This document shows positions 5,622 to 13,900 of a stretch of DNA of 14,766 nt, in pieces. The stretch lies in assembly GCA_964649415.1 (NCBI GenBank), contig CAZYSK010000119.1, positions 1-14,766 on the forward strand, read 5' to 3'. The notes beneath the pieces are model-generated. The model was not told the origin of the DNA. It did no database searches and was given only the letters and a program-made list of their open reading frames with translations. The translations under genes and the position numbers were made by a program. The stretch is from CAZYSK01 sp964649415 (lineage in GTDB: Bacteria; Chloroflexota; Anaerolineae; B4-G1). How positions within the stretch are numbered: the stretch's first letter is position 1; the number at the start of each line of letters is the position of its first letter.

Positions 5622-7442
5622 ATGAAGAAGCTACTGATTCTTCTTACAGTCCCGGTTCTTGCCCTGACGCTACTCGGCCTGCTGCCGGGCACCCGGCCCG
5701 CCACGGCGGCCCCGCCGGGAGCGCCGGGGGACTGGTGGGCCGATTACTTCGACAACGCGACGCTGAGCGGCGCTCCTGTGATGAGCCGCATGGACGGAGC
5801 CATTCACTTCGGCTGGGGGGAGAACAGCCCCGCCCCAGGCATCCCGGCGGACAACTTCTCGGTCCGCTGGGTGCGCGACGAGTGGTTCGCCGGCGGCACC
5901 TACCGCTTCGACGTCGCCTCCGACGACGGCGTGCGGGTGTGGGTGGGCGACGCGCTGGTGGTGGACGACTGGCGCGACCGCTGGGCCACGCCGCTCGTCG
6001 TGGACCGCTACATCCCCCAGGGCACGTACCGGGTGCGCGTCGAGTACTACGATCACACCGGCGAAGCCACCATCAGCGCGCGTTGGAGCCGCCTGGAGGA
6101 TGGCGCGACGTGGCGGGCGGAGTACTTCGGCAACCGCGACCTGGAGGACTATCCCGTCCTCACGCGCTACGACGGCGCGATTGACTTCGACTGGGGCTAC
6201 GACAGCCCCGACCCGGCCGTGCCGGCCGACTACTTCTCGGTCCGCTGGACGCGCACGGTGAACTTCAAGGCCGGCGATTACCGCTTCCTCGCCAGCACGG
6301 ACGACGGCGCGCGGATCTGGGTGGACGGGGCGCTGATCGTGGACGCCTGGGTGGACCAGAAGCTGCCCACGACGCACACCGGCGACGTGCACCTGGAGAC
6401 CGGCCCGCACACGGTGGTCGTCGAGTATTACGAGCACGGCGGCGAGGCCGCCGCCCACGTGTGGTGGGAGGTGCGCGATGGCTTCACCGGCTGGCGCGGC
6501 GAGTACTTCGACAACCGCGACTTCACCGGCGGGCCGGTGCTCGTGCGTGACGACGCGGCGATTGACTTCGACTGGGGCGTCGGGCCGCCGTTGGACTGGA
6601 TGCCTGACGACAACTTCTCCGTGCGCTGGACGCGCGAGGTGGACTTCACGCCGGGCTACTATCGCTTCGTGACGCTGGCCGACGACGGCGTGCGCGTGTG
6701 GGTGGGCGACCGCATCCTGATCGACAAGTGGCAGGACATGGAGTACGAGCTCCACTACGTGGACGGCACCTACCTGCAAGGCCGGCACACGGTCCGGGTG
6801 GAGTACTACGAGCGCGCCGGGCATGCGCGCGTGCGATGCTGGTGGGAGGCGGGCACGGATGGTAACGCGCCTCCGACCTACCTGGCGGCCCCGACGACGG
6901 TGGCACCGGCTGCTCCTGCCTCTGCGCCCGTCGTGACGGCCCCGGGGGTTGAGGCCGATGACCCGGCGCCATCGGAATGGCGCCTTTGTAAGGATGACGG
7001 TTGGACGGCGGCCTACTTCGCCAACACCGGCCTGAGCGGCGAGCCGGTGTTGACGCGCGTCGAGACGGCGCTGGACCACAACTGGGGCTGGGGCTCGCCC
7101 GGCGACGGCGCGCCATCGGAATGGCGCCTTTGTAAGGATGACGGCGCGCCATCGGAATGGCGCCTTTGTAAGGATGACGGCGTGCCGAAGGACAACTTCT
7201 CCGCCCGCTGGACGCAGCCTCTGACCTTCCAGGGCGGCCTGTACCGCTTCACGACCTACACCGACGACGGCGTGCGGCTGTGGGTGGACGGCAAGTTGCT
7301 CATCAACTCCTGGCGTCCGATGCGCGGCTACCGCAGCGCGACGGTGCGGCTGGACGAGGGCACGCACGACGTGCAGATGGAGTACTACGAGCGCACCGGC
7401 GTGGCTCTGGCGCGGCTCACCTGGCGGCGCGTGGGCCGGTGA
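5622..7442 (+). CDS. Secreted protein with four PA14 domains
   Basis: A 606-residue exported protein. The N-terminus (MKK, then a Leu/Val-rich core to about residue 20, then ATAAPPGAPG) is a Sec signal peptide, probably cleaved after the AxA near residue 30. Four PA14 domains follow, at roughly 37-160, 164-282, 289-405 and 460-604. Each opens with (W/G)xAxYF and carries YRF...DDGVR(V/L)WV(G/D) and VRVEYYxxxG. A Pro/Ala/Thr linker (406-450) separates domains 3 and 4. PA14 is a beta-barrel fold usually binding carbohydrates or acting as an accessory module of toxins, adhesins and glycosidases. No catalytic domain or cell-wall anchor is visible, so sugar binding at or outside the surface is the best guess. 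Three copies of a 35-36 bp repeat encode APSEWRLCKDDG at 449-460, 497-508 and 509-520, the last two inside domain 4. Confidence 0.9.
   Translation: MKKLLILLTVPVLALTLLGLLPGTRPATAAPPGAPGDWWADYFDNATLSGAPVMSRMDGAIHFGWGENSPAPGIPADNFSVRWVRDEWFAGGTYRFDVASDDGVRVWVGDALVVDDWRDRWATPLVVDRYIPQGTYRVRVEYYDHTGEATISARWSRLEDGATWRAEYFGNRDLEDYPVLTRYDGAIDFDWGYDSPDPAVPADYFSVRWTRTVNFKAGDYRFLASTDDGARIWVDGALIVDAWVDQKLPTTHTGDVHLETGPHTVVVEYYEHGGEAAAHVWWEVRDGFTGWRGEYFDNRDFTGGPVLVRDDAAIDFDWGVGPPLDWMPDDNFSVRWTREVDFTPGYYRFVTLADDGVRVWVGDRILIDKWQDMEYELHYVDGTYLQGRHTVRVEYYERAGHARVRCWWEAGTDGNAPPTYLAAPTTVAPAAPASAPVVTAPGVEADDPAPSEWRLCKDDGWTAAYFANTGLSGEPVLTRVETALDHNWGWGSPGDGAPSEWRLCKDDGAPSEWRLCKDDGVPKDNFSARWTQPLTFQGGLYRFTTYTDDGVRLWVDGKLLINSWRPMRGYRSATVRLDEGTHDVQMEYYERTGVALARLTWRRVGR
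6966..7000 (+). repeat. Hairpin repeat copy 1, in the PA14 linker
   Basis: A 35-bp unit beginning with the palindrome GCGCCAT-CGGA-ATGGCGC and followed by CTTTGTAAGGATGACGG. It encodes APSEWRLCKDDG exactly at the junction of the Pro/Ala linker and the fourth PA14 domain. Identical units occur at 7110-7144 and 7146-7180. Confidence 0.95.
7110..7180 (+). repeat. Hairpin repeat copies 2 and 3, tandem inside PA14 domain 4
   Basis: Two identical copies spaced 36 bp apart (7110-7144 and 7146-7180), hence in frame. They split the segment that in the other three domains runs directly from the (F/D)WG loop to P(A/D)(D/N)(Y/N)FSVRW. Removing both restores GWGSPGDGVPKDNFSARW. The flanking bases GACGGCG also occur between and after the copies. 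This looks like insertion followed by tandem duplication. Confidence 0.95.
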
Positions 7443-7464
7443 GGGTTGCGAGACGAAGATAACT

Positions 7465-7572
7465 GGAACACAGAGATTCGCTGAGAAGACGCAGAGATTC
7501 GCAGAGCAAGATATCCCTATCTTTCCTCTGTGGATCTCTGTGACTGGCTCTGTGAACCTCTGTGTAACTCCC
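7465..7572. repeat. MITE-like pair of inverted CACAGAG arrays
   Basis: The left arm has ACACAGAGATTCGCTGAG and further CAGAG words (7467-7508). The right arm has the complementary CTCTGTG words (about 7525-7565), ending CTCTGTGTAACTCC. The arms are imperfect reverse complements and could form a long stem. A C10 homopolymer follows at about 7570-7579. No ORF is inside. Confidence 0.7.
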
Positions 7573-7587
7573 CCCCCCCAATGCCGG

Positions 7588-7633
7588 AAGACTTCGGAAG
7601 TCTCCAGTCGAGAGTTTCGACTTCCGAAGTCTT
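7588..7633. repeat. Perfect 15-bp inverted repeat
   Basis: AAGACTTCGGAAGTC (7588-7602) and GACTTCCGAAGTCTT (7619-7633) are exact reverse complements around a 16-base loop. Each arm is itself nearly palindromic (GACTTC-G-GAAGTC). It lies between convergent genes, so it could act as a two-way terminator, but no clear T-tract follows. It may be a dispersed repeat. Confidence 0.8.
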
Positions 7634-7639
7634 GTCTAA

Positions 7640-7770
7640 CTGTGTGGGCGTTACCGCACTCCCCGGGTGACCGGCGGCAGGTGAAGTCGGCGCTCGAGTT
7701 CGCCAGGTAGGCGTAGTTGCCTCGGACGTGGACGTACCCGATGAACGAGATTGGCGGCGGCACCTCGCCC
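7640..7770 (-). pseudogene. Possible remnant of an LVIVD-type beta-propeller gene
   Basis: The minus strand reads PPPISFIGYVHVRGNYAYLANSSADF before losing resemblance. The GNYAYLA core is like the VxVxGNYAYVAD signature of LVIVD repeats found in secreted Chloroflexota propeller proteins. The match is one repeat long, lacks a start or continuation, and sits among repeats. It is either a decayed fragment or chance. The bases around it (7634-7809) hold no other gene I can support. Confidence 0.3.
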
Positions 7771-7809
7771 CCCCACCCACCCGCAGCATGGCGGTGCCGT
7801 AGGCGGCGT

Positions 7810-7917
7810 TTGTAGGGGCGAGGCAATCCTTGGATCATCACCCTCGAGGGGCATGATTTGGGATCACTACCAGCCTTCATTGCGGTGAACCAAACGGGGA
7901 TTGCCTCGCCCCTACAA
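7810..7917. mobile_element. Non-coding inverted-repeat (MITE/REP-like) element
   Basis: TTGTAGGGGCGAGGCAATCC (7810-7829) and its exact 20-bp reverse complement (7898-7917) enclose 68 bases with no ORF of note. TGTAGGGGCG-type ends resemble the palindrome next to the glycosyltransferase stop at 1046-1068. It lies just downstream of the giant minus-strand gene and could also form its 3' hairpin. No transposase is present. Confidence 0.75.
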
Positions 7918-7994
7918 TACCTACCTCTGAAGCGTTCCTGCTGTCTAGGCCAGCATCGTGTATTTCCCGCATCCGTGGTACTCCCCCCTCCCCG

Positions 7995-10900
7995 TCAGAT
8001 CGCCTCCAGCAGCCGCCGCACGGCCTGGACCAGCTCCGGCGGCAGGGCCGAGAGATCCGGGTCGCGGTCGCCGGACAGGATGCGGTTGAGCGCGCGGCCC
8101 AGGGCCTGGACGTCGGGGGGCGCGTTCGGGTCGCGCGAGAATCGGTGGGTCAGGGCGTAGAGCTGCTCTCCCAGGCCGGGCGGCGCGTCGGGGCGGCAGG
8201 CCTGGGAGACCATGTGGAAGAGATCGTCCAGGCCGATCTGCTGGCTGGCGGCCCCGGGCTCCAGCAGGGGCGGCGTGCCCGTCTCGACGCCCAGGCCGCG
8301 CAGGACCTCGCCCACGATGAGGGTGTCGGTGGCGTCGAGGCCGGGGAGCAAGCGCTCGGGGTCGCGCTCGCCCGCCAGGATTCGGCGCAGGACGGCGACG
8401 AGGGCGCGCCAGTCGTCGGTGTCGCCCATCTGGTCCAGGAAGGCGTCCAGATCGGCGGGGACCGGCGCGCCGGCCTGCGCGACGGCGACGACGGCCCCGA
8501 TGACCGGTGCCCACTGCTGGCGAAGGTGGGCCAAAGCCGCCTCGGCCCCGGCTCCAGCCGATGACCCGCGACCGGTGCCTTCCTCCGGGGGAGAGGATGC
8601 TTGCGCAGTCTGCGGTGTGGGGGGAACCTCACCGGAGAGTTGAGCCAGGATGGTACGGATGACTATTGCGCTGCGTCCCAAATCCGCTGTCAATATCTCG
8701 GCATTCCGCTCACCATCCAATACTCGGTGGATTGCGCGAGCAAGCTCTTCGTCTGCTCTTTCCACGGCTTGCAGAATAGGCTCCAGAACAGCTCTGGCTT
8801 CTTCGTTCCCCTGACATGCGGCGACGACGGGCTGGATTAATGGCTGTAACTGCTGCACAACGTGGGACGACCCGGCGTAGGCGGCGTAGCTCTCCTGCTC
8901 CTTGCGCCGCCAGCGGGCGGCCTCCTCGGCGCGGCCCCGGGCCTCGGCGATCTGGGCCAGGATGGCGTAGGTCGTCCACGGCGCGGCGGAGAGGTCCAGC
9001 GTCTCTTTGATCTCCGCTGCCCGGCGGGCATAGGACTCGGCCTCGTCCAGGCGGCCCTGGGAGAGGTAGAGGTCGGCGAGGTTGCTGAGCCACTTGCCCA
9101 ACTCAGCGTAGTAGCGCAATTCCTTCCCCAGCTCAATCGCCCGCAGGTACCATCGCTCCGCGTCGGCGGGCCGGCCGGCGCCCACCGCGACGAGGGCGAG
9201 TTGGTTGCAGGTCTGTGCCACGCCCTTGGGGTTATTCATCTGCTCCTCGAGCTTGAGGCTCTCCCGGTAGCAGCGCTCCGCCTCGTCCCAGTCACCGGAA
9301 CCCCGTTCCGCGGCTTCCTCCGCCACCCTCCCCAACTGGTGCCACCAGACGGCCTCCTCTCGCGGCTCGCCCAGGGCGCGGAAGGTCTCCAGCGCCTCGG
9401 CGTAGCGCTCGCGCGCCTGGCCCAGCTCGCCGCGCTCCAGCGCCAGCGTGCCCAGTTGGCCCAGTGTAGCGCCAACGCTGCGGTGGTCATCAATCTCGCG
9501 CAGGATAGGCAACGCGGTTTCATAGTGTTCTTCTGCCTCGTTGAACTGCCCTATCGCCGTCAGGTTATCCGCCCAATCCACGTGACAAGCTGCTGCCATC
9601 TTCTTCGCCGATTCGCTCGATTCGCTGAGTCGCTCGAACCCCGCCAGCGCCCGCCGGTGGAACTCGATGGCCTGGGCCGGCCGCCCCTGCGCCGCCAGGC
9701 AGCGGCCCAGCCGTATTAGCGTCATCGCGCGGTCGTAGTCGGCGTCGTAGGCGGCCTCCCCCTCCAGCCGCGCCAGCAGCCCGTGGAACACCTTCTCCGC
9801 CTCCGCCGCCCGCCCCTGCTGCCATAGCGTCTCCCCCTGCTGGCTCAGCAGCATGTACTCCGCCTTGGTCAGCCCTTCCCCATTCGCAATTCGCAACCCG
9901 CTATTCGCAATTCGCGCCATCATCGCGTCCCGCTCCCGCCAGCGGCCGAAGTTGTCCAGGAACTTGGCGATGCGGGTGGCGAAGTCTACCGCCTCGGCGG
10001 CGGCATCCGCGTCCGCCGCCGCGCGCGCCAGGGCCAGGTCGAGCGCGCGGCGCAGGTTGGGCATCTCCCGCAACGCGATGGCGCGGGCCTGGTGGGGGGT
10101 CTGGGTGTCGGCGTTGTACAGGTAGTTGGCCAGGGCGTGGTACCGCCGCCAGTACCGCTCCTCGAGCTCGGCGCGGCGCTCGGCGGCCAGCAGGGTGGCC
10201 AGGTACGGGGCCAGGGTGGGGTGGAAGCGGATGAACGGGACGGTCACACCGGGCACGCTCTCGGCCGTGACCAGCGCCGCGGCCTCCAGCTCGGCCCGCG
10301 CCGCGCGCCACAGCTCCTCGTCCATCCCGGTGATCGCCAGCAGGTCATATTCCATACACCCGCCCTGGAACACGGCTAGGTCGGGCAGGGCGGCGCGAGT
10401 CTCCTCCCCCAACCGCCGCAGCGAGAACTCCAGCGACACGGCCAGGCTCTCGTTCCGTTCCGCCGCCTGCCCCTGGGTGAAGCCGGGCAGCAGCTCCTCG
10501 AAGCGCGCGCTCAGCTCGGCCGGGGTATACTCGCGCAGGTGGGGCAGCACCAAGGTCAGCGAGAGCGGGTGGCCGCCCAGGTGGGCCATCAGGTCCACCA
10601 GTTCCTGGCGCGGGATGGCAGCCCGGTCGATGCCGTGGTCGTCCAGCACCGCCGCCGCCAGCTCCAGCGCGTCCGGGGTGGCCAGCCCGCCCAGTGCCAC
10701 GTGGGCGCAGTGCTTGGAGGGGGCGAAGCGGGCGTCGTTGAAGGTGGTGTCGCGGGTGGTGATGAGGAGACGTGGTGCGTGATGCGTGGTGCGTGATTCG
10801 GGTGAAGTCCAGCGCCATACTGCGTCCAGTACCTCTATCAGCTCCTCGGGCGGCATGAGGGGGTCGGGGCCGATGACCGACTCGAAGTTGTCCAGGATGA

Positions 10901-13900
10901 CCAGCGCCGGTCGCTCGCGCAGCAACTGGCCCACGGCGGCCACGGGGTCGTCTTTGTGCAGCAGGTAGTTTTTGTCGCCGCTGACGGACTGGGCCACCCA
11001 GGAGCAGAGCTGGTCCAGCGAGCCGCCGTGCTCGAAGGAGACGAAGGCCGCGCCGCCGGGGAAGCGCCTGGTGCGGTGGAACCAGCGCCCGGCCTCGGCC
11101 GCCAGCGCGGTCTTGCCCATGCCGCCAAATCCATGGAGCACGACGGCGCGGTGCTCGGCCAGCGCGCGCTCCAGCCGCAGCATCTCGCGGGCGCGCCCGT
11201 GGAAGCCGTGGCGCGGTGGGGCCGGCAGCCCGCCGGGGGCGTTGGGGTCGGTGAGGGCGGGGGGAGGGGGGGGAGGTTGGGAGGGTGGTGGGGTGGTAGA
11301 TTGGGAAGTTGGTAGGGTGGTAGGTTGGGAGATTGGTAAGGTGGTAGGTTGGGAAATTGGTAGATTGGTTTGGAAGACGACGGGGTCGGTGGATTGCTGG
11401 TAGAGGGCGGGGAGGAACCAGTCAATCAGGCGGATGGTCAATTCGACCATGTCGCCCTTCTTATTGGGGCGGGTGACGGTGTGGCGCTCGACGTCGGCGT
11501 AGAGGGCGTAGCGGCCCTCGTCCACCGCCCGGCCCACGCTCAGGCCGCCGGCCAGCCCGCCGTAGAAGGCCTCGACGAACTTACGCGCCGCTGCCACCAG
11601 AACCGAGTAGTTCATAGCCAACACGCTGCCCACGCCGGCGCGGATCAGGCGCGCGGCCACGCTGGCGTAGGGGTTGGCCTCCTCCTGGGCCGCGCTCTGG
11701 CAGGCGTTGAGCACCATCAGCGGCACGCCGCAGTGGTTGAGCAGCGTGCCCAGCCGGTTGGCGTCGACCCGGTCGCGCTGGTGATTGCCCTTCTCGAAGA
11801 GCAGGTAGCCCAGGCCCAGATCGGCGTCGTAGACTCCGTGGCCGTCGAAGTGGACCACGTGCACCGGCGGCGCGGCCCGGTCGCGCAGGCGATCGGTCAG
11901 CTCCTTGAGCGTGGGCGGGTAGAGGAACTCGGTCGCCACCCGGTCGCCCAGGGTGTCCAGGGCGTCGAGCAGGGGCCGGGAGACGGCGCGGGGGTCGATG
12001 AAGCTGGCGCCCTTGGGCCGGGAGACCACGACCAGCACCCGCACCGGCAGGGCGAAGGGCTTCACCTGGGTGCCCGCGATCTTCTTCAGCCGCCGCCGCA
12101 CGCCGATGCCGGCGGAAAACAGGTGCCCGCCCTCGTCGGCCAGCAGCTCCCAGGGCAGCCGCAGCACGCGCGGGTCGATGGCGTCGATGGTGACCAGTTT
12201 GCCGTCACTAGGGATGTCAACGAAGTACCGCCACACCTGGGCTGCCTCGTGGTCGGGCGTGATGCTGTCTAGTAGAGCGCGGCCCCAGTTCTCCATCTGA
12301 GCCTCGATGCGCGCGGCCCGCTCGTGGTCGGGGCCGGTGGGCCAGGTGGAGAACACTTCCAGGTACCAGCGCAGGTCGGCCAGCACCTCGTCGCCCAGCG
12401 GCGGCTCGAAGGCCACCGGCTCGGTCCAGTTGCCCGTATCAGGGCGGAACAGCCGCACGTCGATGGGCGAGGTCTGGTCCCTTTCATCCGACGTGAAATG
12501 AACGGCCAATTCTAAAGGCGATCTTGCCGAAACCAAAGAAAGTGGAGCCGTAGGACGGGGTAACGGGAACTCGTCTGGTGAGTTCAAGTAGGGAGATGCC
12601 TCATTCCAAAGGGCAGCCAGTAGACCCGGTATGGGTTCACGTCCTTTTCCTTTCTTGGCATAAGTCCAATTCAAGCTAGTTAACGGTGCAAGAACCGTGT
12701 CACTAGGGCGGACAAGTAAAGGAATCAGATGTTTTCCCTTGCTTACAGCGAACTCGATCTCTTCACGCACTCCTTTAGAGGTCATCGCACCTGGACTGAC
12801 AGCTACAATCACAGCCCTTGCCTCGGAAATCGAATCCTCTGTCTTGGGGGATAAGGAGCGATCAGAAGTAAGATCACTGCTATAGCGAACGGTGATTCCC
12901 ATTTCTTTGAGCTTTGAAACCAACGGAGCAATGCGATCTTGTTCGATGTCGGTATAGGATATGTATAACGGCTTGTCAACTCTAGAGCCAAGACTTGAAT
13001 GAGATATCAGTACCCAACGGCGAAACATCTTGACAGTAATATGACAATGACCATCTTTTTGGAAGATGACATCGTGACGTTCTAGAGTCCCCAATGCTTC
13101 TTGCAGTTCTACCTTGGTCAACTCTGTAGATTTCCGCAAATCGTCTTGAGTTAGTCCTTGTGGGCAAGAGGCTAGTTCAACCAGTACTACTTGCTGTCCC
13201 GGAGCCCCACAGCCAGCTTGCCCCCAAACTCCAGTGAAGTAGTATGAGCTTTGCTCATAGAAATCGGCACGATTGGTCACGATTTCTATGTCTTCCAGCG
13301 AGAATCCTTGAGGGCTTGCCTGCTTCTCAGATCTCTCTTCGTAGCGTTCGAACAGCTCAGAGCCAACCGATTGCACTAGGTATGGTTGCCCCGATGTCAA
13401 AGCATAGATCCTCTCAATAGCCTCTGAAGAATAATCTAGAGAGTGTCCGGCTGGGTGGATCAAAAGCTGACGTACGGCTTCAAGAGTTAAGAAGCCCACT
13501 CTTACTCCCGTGAAAGATGAGAAGAACGGATGAGCATAGATCCCAGATATCTCATCCAGCGTGTGCAAGCCAGCAAGGGCAAAAGCTATCCTGGGGCTCA
13601 TTTGGGCTAGGGATCGCAAGGTGTCCAGAAACTTAGGACTGAGCAACTCATGAGCAATGAGATATTCAAGATGCTCGAACTCATCTAGCGCAATAATTAG
13701 TCTACCTTGTTCTCCCAACGCAGAATCTACCTTACGACAGTAGCGCTTAAAGGATGGATAAGGTAAACTCATGAAATCGGCGTCAGGTAGACTCTCAACC
13801 CCTGTAGCTTGTGCGATCACATCGCTCAGTTCAATTAGAATGCCAGCAGTACCGTCCGCTAAACCTCCTATCTCTGCTACGTCGAGGTATGCTACCCGCA

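Noticed and set aside
6966..7180. Repeats of 35-36 bp considered as a CRISPR array
   Set aside because: Two copies are directly tandem with one base between them and the third is far away. There are no spacers and no cas genes, and the copies are translated in frame.
7588..7633. The 15-bp inverted repeat called as a definite terminator
   Set aside because: No T-tract follows on either strand, so it is listed as a repeat only.
5670..7880. A 736-codon open frame on the minus strand across the PA14 gene
   Set aside because: It is antisense to a clear signal-peptide plus four-PA14 gene, is rich in H/R/V/P typical of mirror frames in GC-rich DNA, and shows no domain. The plus-strand gene has promoter, ribosome site and conserved repeats.
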